Positions 7,627 to 16,640 of a stretch of DNA of 64,000 nt are shown here, piece by piece; the stretch's first letter is position 1, and each line of letters starts with the position of its first letter. The notes under the pieces are model-generated. The model did not search any database, was not told the origin of the DNA, and saw only the letters and a list, made by a program, of their open reading frames with translations. This stretch comes from Sphaerospermopsis torques-reginae ITEP-024 (GTDB lineage: Bacteria; Cyanobacteriota; Cyanobacteriia; Cyanobacteriales; Nostocaceae): positions 4,030,001 to 4,094,000 of the forward strand of contig NZ_CP080598.1 in assembly GCF_019598945.1 (NCBI RefSeq). The letters are read 5' to 3'. The position numbers and the translations under genes were made by a program.

Positions 7627-9552
7627 ATGAAAACAAAACTTTTAAACAACCGCTATCAAGTTATCCAGGTACTCGGTGCTGGTGGGTTTGGGGAAACTTC
7701 CCTCGCAGAAGATACCCATTTACCTTCTCGTCGTCGCTTTGTGATCAAAGAACTAAAACCGATTACCCATGATCCAGAAACATCTAAATTAATTCAACAA
7801 AGATTTGAGAGAGAAGCCGCGATATTAGAAAATCTAGGGGAAACCAGTGATCAAATTCCCAAACTTTACGCTTATTTTCCCGAAAATGGCAAATTTTACT
7901 TAGTGCAAGAATGGATTGAAGGACAAACCCTCAGCAATATTATCCAATCAAAAGGCAAATTAAACGAAACAGTTGTTAGAGAAATTCTTTTAAGTTTGCT
8001 GTCGGTTTTAGATTATGTCCACAGCAAAGGTATTATTCATCGAGACATCAAACCAGATAATATCATCCTTCGTCATCACGATAATAAACCAGTGTTAATT
8101 GATTTCGGTGCAGTGAAAGAAACTATCCGTACCGTGATCAATCCTTCAGGCAGTCCTGTACAATCTATAGTTATCGGTACTCCTGGTTATATGCCTAGTG
8201 AGCAAGCGATCGGTCGTCCTGTGTATGCTACTGATATTTATAGTTTAGGCTTAACTGCTATTTACCTACTCACAGGTAAACATCCCCAAGAATTAGAAAC
8301 TCACCCGCAAACCGGACAAATATTATGGCAACAATATGCTGCGGGAATATCTCCAGCGATGGTACAGATACTTACACAAGCTATTGAACCACGTCCAGGC
8401 GATCGCTACACCACAGCCAGTAAAATGCTCTATGCTTTAAAATCTGGTCAAAATAATTATGATAATTACAAACCTTCCCATTCTCCCACCACCAGCGCCA
8501 CAAAAATCCTTAACCAGCCAACTCAACCGATATATTCACCCGCAAAAACTCCAGTTATCAAACAAGTCAACAATCCTAATAACTGGCAGAAACCCGCTAT
8601 CATTTTTGGTGGTGTAGCAATTGGTATTGTAATTGGTTTAGTAACGGCTTCTAACCGTCAACCACAACCTTCAGCTTCAGTGGACACAAACTCCACAGTA
8701 ACAACAGAAGCACAAACTCCCTCTGTTTTACATACAAATTCCCCGGTTTTGGAAGTTTCACCCACACCAGTAATTACACCAACTCCCCCTATTCAACCTG
8801 AAATCATTTCTAATCCTATACCAGAAAGCAATTCTTCCCCAGAAATAACACCACAACCAGCGGATAAGCCTGTAATTGAAAATACTTCCACTCCTCCAGT
8901 CACATCCACACCCCAAGCGGAAATACAACAACAGCAACCACAGCCAGAAGCAGTTCCCTCAGCAGAGGTATTATCTGATTCTCAGAAACAGCCAGAACAA
9001 CCGCCTACTCAACCAGAACTATTGCCCAAATCAGAGGTATTTTCAGATACCCAGAAAAAGCCAGAAAAGAATAAACCTAAGTCAACAGGCCAATTAAATG
9101 CCACCAAGATCAGGACAAGTGTACCAACATTTCCTACAGGTACATCCAGAAGCACGGTAGAAGCCGCATTAGGCAAACCCAGAAGAGATTTAAGGGGATT
9201 ATGGCCTAACACCCGTGCAGTTGTATATGAAGTAGTACCCGATAAAATAGACCTGGGTTATTTATTTGACCGTGATACTGGTAGACTCAGACAAACAGAA
9301 GTCGGTTTTGCGGGAACTGTAGATCATCAAATCATGCAAACAACTTTAAATGGTTTATTAGCAGGAAAAGCTACAGCAGAAATTCAACAAGGACTGCAAC
9401 AAATTCAACAGCGTCAAACAGACAATTTTACCTTCAAAAAAGGTGGAGTTAAAGGGCAAATAATTCGCCAAAACTGCGATTCAATTTATATTAGTGTTTG
9501 GGAAGCAGATTTACATGATTTTGTTGATCCTGCAACAGCTAACCAATGTTAA
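7627..9552 (+). CDS. Membrane-anchored Ser/Thr protein kinase with extracytoplasmic domain
   Basis: A 641-residue Pkn2/Hanks-type kinase. The ATG at 7627 starts just ahead of the kinase fold. Glycine loop LGAGGFGETSL (residues 16-26), ATP lysine Lys41 (FVIKELK), catalytic HRD at 138-140 with IKPDN, and DFG at 159-161 are all present, so it should be active. A single membrane helix sits at about 323-341. Next comes a Pro/Thr/Gln-rich linker of roughly 150 residues. The end is a compact domain (from about residue 500, ALGKPRRDLRGLWPNTRAV) seen in other cyanobacterial kinases. The likely layout is a cytoplasmic kinase with a periplasmic sensor tail. The linker is repetitive, with a near-duplicate motif (SEVFSDTQKKPE and AEVLSDSQKQPE). 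Confidence 0.93.
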   Translation: MKTKLLNNRYQVIQVLGAGGFGETSLAEDTHLPSRRRFVIKELKPITHDPETSKLIQQRFEREAAILENLGETSDQIPKLYAYFPENGKFYLVQEWIEGQTLSNIIQSKGKLNETVVREILLSLLSVLDYVHSKGIIHRDIKPDNIILRHHDNKPVLIDFGAVKETIRTVINPSGSPVQSIVIGTPGYMPSEQAIGRPVYATDIYSLGLTAIYLLTGKHPQELETHPQTGQILWQQYAAGISPAMVQILTQAIEPRPGDRYTTASKMLYALKSGQNNYDNYKPSHSPTTSATKILNQPTQPIYSPAKTPVIKQVNNPNNWQKPAIIFGGVAIGIVIGLVTASNRQPQPSASVDTNSTVTTEAQTPSVLHTNSPVLEVSPTPVITPTPPIQPEIISNPIPESNSSPEITPQPADKPVIENTSTPPVTSTPQAEIQQQQPQPEAVPSAEVLSDSQKQPEQPPTQPELLPKSEVFSDTQKKPEKNKPKSTGQLNATKIRTSVPTFPTGTSRSTVEAALGKPRRDLRGLWPNTRAVVYEVVPDKIDLGYLFDRDTGRLRQTEVGFAGTVDHQIMQTTLNGLLAGKATAEIQQGLQQIQQRQTDNFTFKKGGVKGQIIRQNCDSIYISVWEADLHDFVDPATANQC

Positions 9553-10368
9553 AGCAATTTAACAATTACCTCTAAAATACTCTCAATTTTTTGTCATAAT
9601 CAGGATATCCAGGATTTAAGGATTTTCAGGATGTTATTTGATGATGGTTGGTTATTTACAAGATATAGGAGAATAAACCACGTTCACCGAAGGTGTTCCC
9701 GCAGGGTAGGTACGAAGGACACGAAGGGAAGAGGTTTTAGAGAGATTTAACAATTTTATCCTTGATTTTTTGTCTGAATCAGGATAACCAGGATTATAGG
9801 ATTTTCAGGATGTTATTTAATGATGGTTGGTTATGTACAAGATATAGGAGAATAAACCACGTTCACCGAAGGTGTTCCCGCAGGGTAGGTACGAAGGACA
9901 CGAAGGGAAGAGGTTTTAGAGAGATTTAACAATTTTATCCTGTACATCCTTAAATCCTGGACATCCTGATTCAGACAAAATACAATCTCTGAAAATTTAG
10001 ATCAATCTTCAAAAACCATCCTGTACATCCTTAAATCCTGAAAATCCCACATTAAACAATCTGCGTTTATCCGCGTCCATCCGCGTTCCTATCCTCTAAA
10101 TCCTCAAATCATCGAAATCCTTATGCAGACAAATATTGACATCTAATAAATATATATGATATCTTAAAGTTAGAATAACCTAAATCTATAACACCAAACA
10201 AAAATCCCCATCCTGTAAATCCTCAAATCCTATACTTCGGCTTCGCTCAGTAACCAGATACCCCGATTCAGACATATTAAAAATTACAAAAAAATTTGAT
10301 CGCCTGACGGCGATGAAAGAGAGAAAAAAGAAAAAGTGTAGAGGGTAAAAGGGTAAGAGAGTAGAGAA
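9553..10368. other. Repeat-filled 816-bp gap between two kinase genes
   Basis: No gene is seen here. The stretch holds the two 165-bp direct repeats listed separately, several inverted fragments of the same family (9938-9978, 10019-10048, 10199-10232), an ATCTGCGTTTATCCGCGT-type fragment at 10059-10090 and AT-rich filler. The two flanking kinase genes converge on it, so it is a 3'-3' gap. Confidence 0.8.
9595..9940. repeat. Two direct copies (about 165 bp) of a dispersed repeat
   Basis: Copy 1 is about 9595-9761 and copy 2 about 9774-9940, offset by 179 bases and nearly identical. Landmarks are TCAGGATA, GGATTTTCAGGATGTTATTT, GATGGTTGGTTA, CGTTCACCGAAGGTGTTCCC and GAAGGACACGAAGGG. A diverged inverted copy is at about 41505-41617. 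The leading TTGTCTGAATCAGGAT part also occurs alone at 25262, 27834-27926 and 41902-41943. Confidence 0.85.
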
Positions 10369-12240
10369 CTAAAGAGTCCTTGCGCCGGAAACTACCAACC
10401 GAAACCCGTAGTTGACGTTCCTGTAGTCCGGGTTGTAGTCGTCACGATACGCAGAACGGCAATCTCTGGGGTAGTTGTACCAAGAACCACCGCGCAGCAG
10501 CTTACTTCCGCTTTTAATTGTCGCAGCACTGCCATCTATAGGCGCGTTATTATAGTTATCTACCCAATCATCCCAACACCATTCCCAAACATTGCCGTGC
10601 ATATCATACAAACCAAAAGCGTTAGGGGGAAAAGAACCTACATCTGTGGTTTGTTGACGATACTCACCTTTGGGAGCAGAACCATAAGTTGCATTACCAT
10701 CATAGTTTACCAAATCAGGGGTAATACTTTCACCAAAATAAAATGGTGTGGTAGTTCCGGCTCTACAAGCATACTCCCATTCTGCTTCGCTGGGTAAGGT
10801 GTAGTTTTTTCCTGTGCGTTGGCTTAACTGTTCACAGAATCTAACCGCATCATTCCAACTTACTCTTTCAACAGGGCGGTTGTCACCTTTAAAGTTAGAA
10901 GGGTTATTTCCTATGATAGCTTGATATTGTTTTTGTGTCAATTGATATTTCCCCATAAAAAAACTGGGAACAGTCACTTGACGTTGGGGACTTTCATCGG
11001 AATCTCGTTGTGCTTCGCTTTCCGGTGAACCCATGAGGAAAGTTCCCCCTGGTATTTCCACCATTTCCAAAGTCACACCATTTCCTAAATCTTCGGTGAA
11101 GTAATTTGCTGAGGAATTGCTTCTACTAATAATGCTTCCTGTGGAGTCGGTTTTCACAACTTCAAAGTTAAAAGTTTTCAGGTTGGAATTATTTGATGTT
11201 GAAGAAACAGAAGTTTGAGAAACTTGGGGACTTGGTTCTGGGGAAGATGTTGGAGAAGATGTCTGAGAAATAGGGGTTGTTTGTTCTCCACTCCCAGAAA
11301 ATAACTTATTACCAACAACCGCTAAACCAAAACTCCCCACAGCAACACTAGCAAGTTGTAAAAAATGGCGACGATCTGTTTTTGCAGGAGGAGGTGGTGG
11401 AGGTGGTGGTGGAGGTGGTGCTGGTGCAGGAGTTAAAGCTTTTAGTGCTTGTCCTGCATTGGAATAACGTTCGCTGAAGTGATAACGCACCATCTTAATT
11501 AAAATCTTGGCAAAATCTTCACTGACATTTGCCCAATTGCGCCAAATTACCTCTTCAGTGGTAGGATCTTTAGGTAATTGATGGGGTTGTATTCCCGTCA
11601 AGGCATAAATTCCCAACATCCCCACCGCATAAACATCACTGGCTAATTTTGGACTGCCGGCGGTTTGTTCACTAGGCATATAACCAGGAGTACCAATAGC
11701 AACTGTTAAAATAGTTTGACCTTGGGAGTTTACCGTCATGGTTTCCTTCACTGCACCAAAGTCAATCAACATAATTTTACCATCCCCACTGCGACGCATG
11801 ATATTTTGGGGTTTCAGATCGCGGTGAATAATATTTTGTTGATGAACAAAAGTTAAAACTTCTAAAATTTCGATCAGTAATTTTTTCACCTGATATTCAG
11901 GTAACTGATTTTGAGGATAAACTTCTTGACTTAAATCTTTACCTTTAACAAATTCTTGGACTAAATAAAATTCATTATTTTCTTCAAAATAAGCGAAAAG
12001 TTGAGGAATTTGATCATGAGATCCCAACTTCTGTAATGTTTCTGCTTCCTGTGCAAATAACCTTCTAGCGATAGGTAAAGCTGCTGCGGTGTTGGGTGGT
12101 TTAATTTGTAGATGTTTTACCACACACTGAGGATGGTTAGGTAAATCTAAATCTTCGGCTAGGTAAGTATCACCAAAAGCACCGCTACCTAAAACGCGGC
12201 TGATTTGATAGCGTTGACGTAGTTTCACACCTATCACCAT
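10369..12240 (-). CDS. Ser/Thr protein kinase fused to FGE/SUMF1-like domain
   Basis: A 623-residue fusion. Residues 1-265 are a complete Hanks kinase: glycine loop LGSGAFGDTYL, Lys42, HRD 139-141, DFG 160-162 and a GTPGYMPSEQ activation segment. A poly-proline run (about 274-284) leads to KTDRRHFLQLASVAV (287-301), a twin-arginine-like motif plus hydrophobic helix to about residue 310. A Ser/Thr/Pro linker follows. From about residue 390 there is a formylglycine-generating-enzyme/SUMF1 fold (EIPGGTFLMGSPESEA, LPSEAEWEYACRAG, NVWEWCWDDW, LLRGGSWYN, NYGFRLV). The active-site cysteine pair of true FGE is not conserved: GGSWYN has no Cys where GGSYMC is expected. I therefore infer a sensory or binding role rather than sulfatase activation. 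Confidence 0.92.
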   Translation of the reverse strand: MVIGVKLRQRYQISRVLGSGAFGDTYLAEDLDLPNHPQCVVKHLQIKPPNTAAALPIARRLFAQEAETLQKLGSHDQIPQLFAYFEENNEFYLVQEFVKGKDLSQEVYPQNQLPEYQVKKLLIEILEVLTFVHQQNIIHRDLKPQNIMRRSGDGKIMLIDFGAVKETMTVNSQGQTILTVAIGTPGYMPSEQTAGSPKLASDVYAVGMLGIYALTGIQPHQLPKDPTTEEVIWRNWANVSEDFAKILIKMVRYHFSERYSNAGQALKALTPAPAPPPPPPPPPPPAKTDRRHFLQLASVAVGSFGLAVVGNKLFSGSGEQTTPISQTSSPTSSPEPSPQVSQTSVSSTSNNSNLKTFNFEVVKTDSTGSIISRSNSSANYFTEDLGNGVTLEMVEIPGGTFLMGSPESEAQRDSDESPQRQVTVPSFFMGKYQLTQKQYQAIIGNNPSNFKGDNRPVERVSWNDAVRFCEQLSQRTGKNYTLPSEAEWEYACRAGTTTPFYFGESITPDLVNYDGNATYGSAPKGEYRQQTTDVGSFPPNAFGLYDMHGNVWEWCWDDWVDNYNNAPIDGSAATIKSGSKLLRGGSWYNYPRDCRSAYRDDYNPDYRNVNYGFRLVVSGARTL

Positions 12241-12304
12241 CTGATTTACAGAGAAAAAGCAGATACGGTAATTATTGTGTCACATTTTTTGAATAAAGGC
12301 AATA

Positions 12305-12450
12305 TGGGTGATTGGTGATTGGGGAAGTGGTGATTGGTGATTGGGTAAAGAAAACTGAGTAGCTGGTTGCAATTAAATATAAAATGTGGGATGGGCATAC
12401 TTCGACAGGCTCAGTACAAGTCTTGCCCGTCAACAGGCTAGAAGCCTGTT
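12305..12450. repeat. GATTGGT repeats, a CTTCGACAGGCTCAGTAC element and a hairpin
   Basis: Positions 12305-12347 carry (GATTGGT)n units. At about 12399-12420 is ACTTCGACAGGCTCAGTACA, a dispersed cyanobacterial repeat from memory. At 12432-12450 lies a perfect hairpin, AACAGGCT-aga-AGCCTGTT. All lie between the Nudix gene and the kinase-FGE gene, upstream of the latter. Confidence 0.75.
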
Positions 12451-12507
12451 CCACTATCTAACAATTAATTAAGCCTACTTACTTAATAACTAATGACTAA
12501 TTACCAA

Positions 12508-13002
12508 TTATGCCAAAGTTGTTAAACCTTGTAAATAATCTTCTAACTGTCTAGCGTGATCATGAGACATTTGAGGTTGAGGTAAAGAACTAGGATCAAA
12601 AGCTTGAATGTCTAACACTTCTAAATGATCTTTAACTTTCATTTCTCCTTGTACTTCTGCTTCCACCACAATACAAATAGAATGAATTCTGGGATCTCGA
12701 TCTGGTGCTGAATAAACTCCCACTAAACGCCGAATATTCAGCAATTCTAGTCCAGTTTCTTCCTTTAATTCTCGACAAACTGCACTAGCAATATCCTCTC
12801 CCCAGTCTATCATTCCTCCAGGTAAAGACCAACAACCATCATCACTGCGACGAATCAAAACAATTCTACCATCAGGTAAAATGGGAATCACGCTAGTACC
12901 AGTAATGGGATGGCGGAAAATAATACCCAATACCGTTTGTCCAACGTGCCATAAGCTACCTATAGATTTAATTAATGAACTAAAAAAAGCCAGAATATTC
13001 AA
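12508..13002 (-). CDS. Nudix hydrolase
   Basis: A 164-residue Nudix protein. The Nudix box is complete (Gly63 to Leu85): GMIDWGEDIASAVCRELKEE then TGL, with Glu69, Arg77, Glu78, Glu81 and Glu82 in place for divalent metal binding. The preceding strand DGRIVLIRRSDDGCWSLPGG matches ADP-ribose or nucleotide-sugar pyrophosphatase-like members. The first 20 residues are hydrophobic with Ser/Leu and may be an extra helix. Substrate is not predictable. The gene is on its own, facing away from the small basic protein gene, and the 393-base gap between them is partly repeat. Confidence 0.9.
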   Translation of the reverse strand: MNILAFFSSLIKSIGSLWHVGQTVLGIIFRHPITGTSVIPILPDGRIVLIRRSDDGCWSLPGGMIDWGEDIASAVCRELKEETGLELLNIRRLVGVYSAPDRDPRIHSICIVVEAEVQGEMKVKDHLEVLDIQAFDPSSLPQPQMSHDHARQLEDYLQGLTTLA

Positions 13003-13251
13003 TCTTCAAATTCTTCTTTTGTAATTGTTAATTGGTGAACACTTGATAGAAATGTAACTCACAAAAGATGAATTTCGTTTTTTTTATACAACTCTATCAA
13101 GTATTAGGTTTATTATTCTCATGGTCATTCTGAGAATCAGTCAATTTTAACATCTGCTGTCAGTAATTGCCTAACTCCTTAAACTCCTAACTCCTTAAAC
13201 TCCTGACTCCTTGAACTCCTGACTAATAAGAAAAATTATGATCAATCCGGC
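13003..13251. other. Intergenic stretch upstream of the small basic protein
   Basis: The divergent promoter gap 13003-13395 has no gene. It holds a 10-bp perfect inverted repeat, ACTTGATAGA (13041-13050) and TCTATCAAGT (13093-13102), with T-rich sequence in its loop. A degenerate CTCCTAA/CTCCTTA/CTCCTGA repeat lies at about 13171-13226. The promoter listed next follows. Confidence 0.6.
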
Positions 13252-13281
13252 TTGACATACCTCCATTAAATAAGGTAGACT
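13252..13281 (+). promoter_or_regulatory. Sigma70-type promoter candidate
   Basis: TTGACA at 13252-13257 and TAGACT at 13276-13281 are 18 bases apart and fit a housekeeping promoter. They lie about 115 bases before the start of the small basic protein gene, implying a leader of roughly 105 nt. Confidence 0.55.
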
Positions 13282-13395
13282 AGGATACTGTTTCAACTAT
13301 TTTGATTTCTACACTAGGCTGAAAGTGTATCAATAACATCGGTAACTGGATATTGCCTAAGTGTAGGTTTTGTGTTGTTTATTCATGAGGTGAAT

Positions 13396-13566
13396 ATGGC
13401 CAAGCGCCGTAACCCGAAAAAAGAAAAGGCGCTACGGAACCAGGCTTATGCCAGGAAGTTCCGTAAACGGACTACTACAGGAAGAATGCAAAGACGGTTC
13501 CAACAAAGACCACCTAAGAGTGAAGATGATGAAACAGGGGCAGCAGCAATGGACGCTGCTGATTAA
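13396..13566 (+). CDS. Small highly basic protein (56 aa)
   Basis: A 56-residue protein starting at the ATG at 13396, with a GAGGTGA ribosome binding site. An in-frame ATG-less extension to 13372 is unlikely. The first 45 residues are rich in Arg/Lys (MAKRRNPKKEKALRNQAYAR), and the tail is acidic and Ala-rich. The sequence looks like a nucleic-acid- or ribosome-binding peptide. I recall similar small proteins across cyanobacteria but no assigned function. It has its own promoter candidate and a strong terminator, so it is a single-gene transcript. Absence of hydrophobic stretches argues against a membrane role. Confidence 0.8.
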   Translation: MAKRRNPKKEKALRNQAYARKFRKRTTTGRMQRRFQQRPPKSEDDETGAAAMDAAD

Positions 13567-13625
13567 TTTGACTGTTTGAATATTTACTCTTTGAATATTT
13601 ACCCTGGAATTAATTTGCTATGTTT

Positions 13626-13667
13626 GGGCGTACATTTATCTTTATTTGTACGCCCTTGTTTTTTTTA
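13626..13667 (+). terminator. Rho-independent terminator of the small basic protein gene
   Basis: A perfect 9-bp stem, GGGCGTACA (13626-13634) and TGTACGCCC (13647-13655), is followed by TTGTTTTTTTT. It is placed 60 bases after the stop codon and is the clearest terminator in the window. Confidence 0.9.
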
Positions 13668-13822
13668 GGGTACTGGGTACTAGGGACTGGGTACTGGGGA
13701 CTGGGGAAAAAGCAGGGGAGCAGGGAGCAGGGGGAGAATATTAACTTTTGCCTCTTGCCTTTTGCCTTTTGCCTTCTTTCTGTTCCCCGTTCCCTGTTCC
13801 CTGTTCCCTTCTTTACCCATTA
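13668..13822. repeat. Mixed heptamer arrays between convergent genes
   Basis: A GGTACTG/GGGACTGG array, a GGGAGCA array, a TTGCCTT array (about 13748-13775) and a TTCCCTG array follow one another between the terminator and the argH stop codon. A short open frame through this stretch is repeat-made and not counted as a gene. Confidence 0.85.
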
Positions 13823-13834
13823 CCAATTACCTAT

Positions 13835-15223
13835 TTATTGTTGTAAAACTTGAGTACGTGCAGCAATGAGCGCCTGTTTAACTGGCTCAAAACCTGTACC
13901 ACCGTGACTATTACGGGCTGCAACTACTTGACGGGGTGATATTGCTTCATAAATATCTTCTGCAAAAGCTGGATGTATTTGTTGCCATTCTTGCAAGGTC
14001 AAATCTTTCAGCAGTTTACCAGCAGCGATACTGGTTTTCACGACTTTACCAACCAGGTTATAAGCTTCTCTAAAAGGTACTCCCCGCGCTGCTAAATAGT
14101 CTGCCACATCGGTAGCGTTAGAAAAGTCTTCTGTTACTGCTTCTGCTAGGCGTTGGGGGCGAAATTCTAAACCTTCTCGCATTAATATAGTCATGGCCTC
14201 TAAACAGGCTTTGACTGTGTTCACAGTATCAAAAATACCTTCTTTGTCTTCTTGCAAGTCTTTGTTATATGCCAGGGGTAAACCTTTCATAATTACTAAC
14301 ATGGCCTGAAGATGACCAAAAACCCGCCCGGTTTTACCTCGCACTAACTCTGGTACGTCGGGGTTTTTCTTTTGGGGCATGATGCTAGAACCTGTGGCAC
14401 AGCTATCTTTGAGGGTGACAAAACGAAATTCTTCTGATGCCCACAGGATCACTTCTTCCGAAAGTCGGCTGAGGTGAACCATGATCATACTTGCAGCACA
14501 GAGAAATTCTATGGCAAAATCGCGATCGCTGACTCCATCTAAGCTATTAGCATAAATACTGTCAAAATGCAATAGTTTTGCTGTGTAATATCTGTCAATG
14601 GGAAAAGTTGTTCCCGCTAAAGCACCACAACCCAAGGGGGAAATATTCACTCGTTTGTAAACATCTCCTAACCGTTCCCAGTCCCGTTGTGCCATCTGCA
14701 AGTATGCTAACAGGTGATGAGCTAAACTCAGCGGTTGGGCGCGTTGGAGGTGGGTATAGCCAGGAATGAGGGTTTCAACGTTATTTTCCGCAATATCTAG
14801 TAATACTTTTTGAAATTCCCTTAAATACTGGCGAATTTGTTGAATTTGATCGCGTAAATAAAGTCTTGTGTCAGTTCCTACTTGGTCATTACGAGAACGG
14901 GCGGTATGTAGCTTTTTACCAACATCGCCAATAATTTCTGTAAGTCGCTTTTCTACAGCAAAATGCACATCTTCGGCATCAATACCAGGTTGAAATTTAC
15001 CTTCTCGGTATTCTTGCCTAATTTGTTCTAAACCTGTAACTAATTGCTCTCCTTCTTCTGGGGAAATAATTCCTGTGTGAGACAGCATTTGAGCATGAGC
15101 TTGAGAACCAGTGATGTCATATTCTATGAGTTCAATGTCAAAACTGATACTGGCATTAAAAAGAGCGATCGCTGGATGTAGGACTGTTTCAAACCGCTGG
15201 CTCCAAGTTTGTTTTTCGGTCAT
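13835..15223 (-). CDS. argH: Argininosuccinate lyase
   Basis: This enzyme splits argininosuccinate into arginine and fumarate, the last step of arginine synthesis, in the cytoplasm as a homotetramer. The 462-residue length is normal. The fumarase/aspartase superfamily signature [11 protein letters not shown] is at 278-288, with the catalytic Ser in the flexible loop before it. The catalytic His sits in [13 protein letters not shown] (about 158), and [14 protein letters not shown] (108-120) contacts substrate. Arginine is half of cyanophycin, whose genes lie 6 kb away, but the two are not in one operon. The C-terminal residues reach to the edge of a repeat array. Confidence 0.98.
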   Translation of the reverse strand: MTEKQTWSQRFETVLHPAIALFNASISFDIELIEYDITGSQAHAQMLSHTGIISPEEGEQLVTGLEQIRQEYREGKFQPGIDAEDVHFAVEKRLTEIIGDVGKKLHTARSRNDQVGTDTRLYLRDQIQQIRQYLREFQKVLLDIAENNVETLIPGYTHLQRAQPLSLAHHLLAYLQMAQRDWERLGDVYKRVNISPLGCGALAGTTFPIDRYYTAKLLHFDSIYANSLDGVSDRDFAIEFLCAASMIMVHLSRLSEEVILWASEEFRFVTLKDSCATGSSIMPQKKNPDVPELVRGKTGRVFGHLQAMLVIMKGLPLAYNKDLQEDKEGIFDTVNTVKACLEAMTILMREGLEFRPQRLAEAVTEDFSNATDVADYLAARGVPFREAYNLVGKVVKTSIAAGKLLKDLTLQEWQQIHPAFAEDIYEAISPRQVVAARNSHGGTGFEPVKQALIAARTQVLQQ

Positions 15224-15287
15224 AAATTAGAAAGGAGAAGAGAAAGGAGAAAAAATAACAATTTCTGATTTTAGATAGTGATCATGC

Positions 15288-15328
15288 AAAATCTAAAATC
15301 CAAAATCCAAAATCTAAAATCTAAAATT
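15288..15328. repeat. Tandem (AATCTAA/AATCCAA) array
   Basis: AAATCTAAAATCCAAAATC-type units lie between the 77-residue protein gene and argH. The same family recurs at 19870, 38399, 49145, 57655 and 59820. Confidence 0.85.
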
Positions 15329-15331
15329 CAT

Positions 15332-15565
15332 TCAACCGTAACTTGTTAAACTCTTAAACAGATAGCCGATAACCATCCCAATTAACATTGCCCAAACTTG
15401 ACCTGTTTTGACAAAATTATTCCAAGCATTTTGCATCTGTCCCATGACATCTGCATCTCTGACTTTACCAACTAAAAAATAGTCTGCATAATCACTAACA
15501 ACAAAATTGATATGAAAATCTAAATGTCCCCAGATGAGAGATAGTGAATCGTTAAGGTGTTCCAT
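15332..15565 (-). CDS. Small hypothetical protein with C-terminal hydrophobic segment
   Basis: A 77-residue protein with no family that I recognise. The N-terminal 50 residues are soluble (HLDFHINFVVSDYADYFLVG). Residues about 58-70 (VWAMLIGMVIGYLF) could be one membrane helix. It lies 108 bases upstream of argH on the same strand. Codon usage and composition look like the neighbours, and the frame is free of repeat sequence, so I take it as real. Its role is unknown. Confidence 0.65.
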   Translation of the reverse strand: MEHLNDSLSLIWGHLDFHINFVVSDYADYFLVGKVRDADVMGQMQNAWNNFVKTGQVWAMLIGMVIGYLFKSLTSYG

Positions 15566-15775
15566 AAGATAAAAATCGTAATTATACGCAGTTTTTATGT
15601 AAGCATTCAGCTATCAGTAATCAGTAATCAGCCTATAACAACAAAAGCAAAGATTCATTACCATCAATTGAGAAAAGTTACATTCTGTGCTATGGTTTTC
15701 ATCCTTTGTATTTTAACCTTGAAAGCTGAGGACTAAATACTTCCCAAATACTTACGTTTTTACTTTCTTACTTTA

Positions 15776-16561
15776 CTATGTTTCTGATGCCAAGCGTAAT
15801 TTCTCGGAAGTTCGCAAAATTTGCCCTGCTAATACCGCTGCACCAAAGCCATTGTCAATATTGACTACGCCAACACCTGCTGCACAAGAATTAAGCATTG
15901 TCAATAAAGGAGCTAAACCGCCAAAACTTGCACCATAACCGATGCTAGTGGGAACAGCAATCACAGGACAATCTGCTAAACCTGCAACCACACTTGGTAA
16001 AGCTCCTTCCATGCCCGCCACAACAATTAACACTGATACAGAATTAAGCAAATGACGATTATTTAATAAACGGTGAATACCTGCTACACCCACATCCCAA
16101 AGACGTTGTACCCGAAAACCATATAATTCAGCAGTGACGGCAGCTTCTTCAGCGATGGGTAAATCAGCAGTGCCAGCAGAAACTATACCTATTTTTCCGT
16201 GAAAACACGGTTGAATTTCCTGGGAAATAATCGCACAAATCCTTGCTAATTCAAAGTATTGTAAACCTCTGACTTTTTTTTGCAGGATAGAATATACATC
16301 AGGCTGAATACGAGTGGCCATGACTACAGAAGCACGCTGACGCATAACTTCCATAATTTGGGCAATTTGATCAGGAGTTTTTCCAGGACCCCAAATAACT
16401 TCTGGGAAACCGGTTCTAATATGACGATGGTGATCAATTTTAGCAAACTCACCGACAGATTCATAAGCTAAATCTTTGAGAGATTCAAAAGCTGTATCTG
16501 GGGAAATTGTACCATTAGCAACAGATTCTAATAGAGATTTTAAATTTTCAGGTTGACTCAT
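15776..16561 (-). CDS. larB: LarB-type nickel-pincer cofactor protein (AIR-carboxylase-like)
   Basis: A 261-residue protein of the LarB family. The family carboxylates and hydrolyses nicotinic acid adenine dinucleotide in synthesis of the nickel-pincer nucleotide used by lactate racemase. The C-terminal PurE-like domain is clear: VSAGTADLPIAEEAAVTAEL, GVAGIHRLL, VVAGMEGALPSVVAGL and IGYGASFGGLAPLLTML, with the catalytic GTADLP and the glycine-rich end. The N-terminal region (GFPEVIWGPGKTPDQI) is typical of LarB and not PurE. No larA, larC or larE gene is nearby, so the physiological target here is open. Confidence 0.93.
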   Translation of the reverse strand: MSQPENLKSLLESVANGTISPDTAFESLKDLAYESVGEFAKIDHHRHIRTGFPEVIWGPGKTPDQIAQIMEVMRQRASVVMATRIQPDVYSILQKKVRGLQYFELARICAIISQEIQPCFHGKIGIVSAGTADLPIAEEAAVTAELYGFRVQRLWDVGVAGIHRLLNNRHLLNSVSVLIVVAGMEGALPSVVAGLADCPVIAVPTSIGYGASFGGLAPLLTMLNSCAAGVGVVNIDNGFGAAVLAGQILRTSEKLRLASET

Positions 16562-16568
16562 TCGATTT

Positions 16569-16606
16569 TGGTAATTGGTAATTGGTAATTGGTAATTGGT
16601 GATAGG
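16569..16606. repeat. Tandem (GGTAATT)n array
   Basis: About five GGTAATT units lie between the larB start and the solute-binding protein gene, so they sit in the larB upstream region. No other promoter signal is clear there. Confidence 0.85.
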
Positions 16607-16640
16607 GAAAAATAAAATTGATTACCCAGTCTCCAGTCCC

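Noticed and set aside
13620-13853. Open reading frame of 77 codons after the small basic protein
   Set aside because: It is translated mainly from the terminator and heptamer arrays and has no ribosome binding site.
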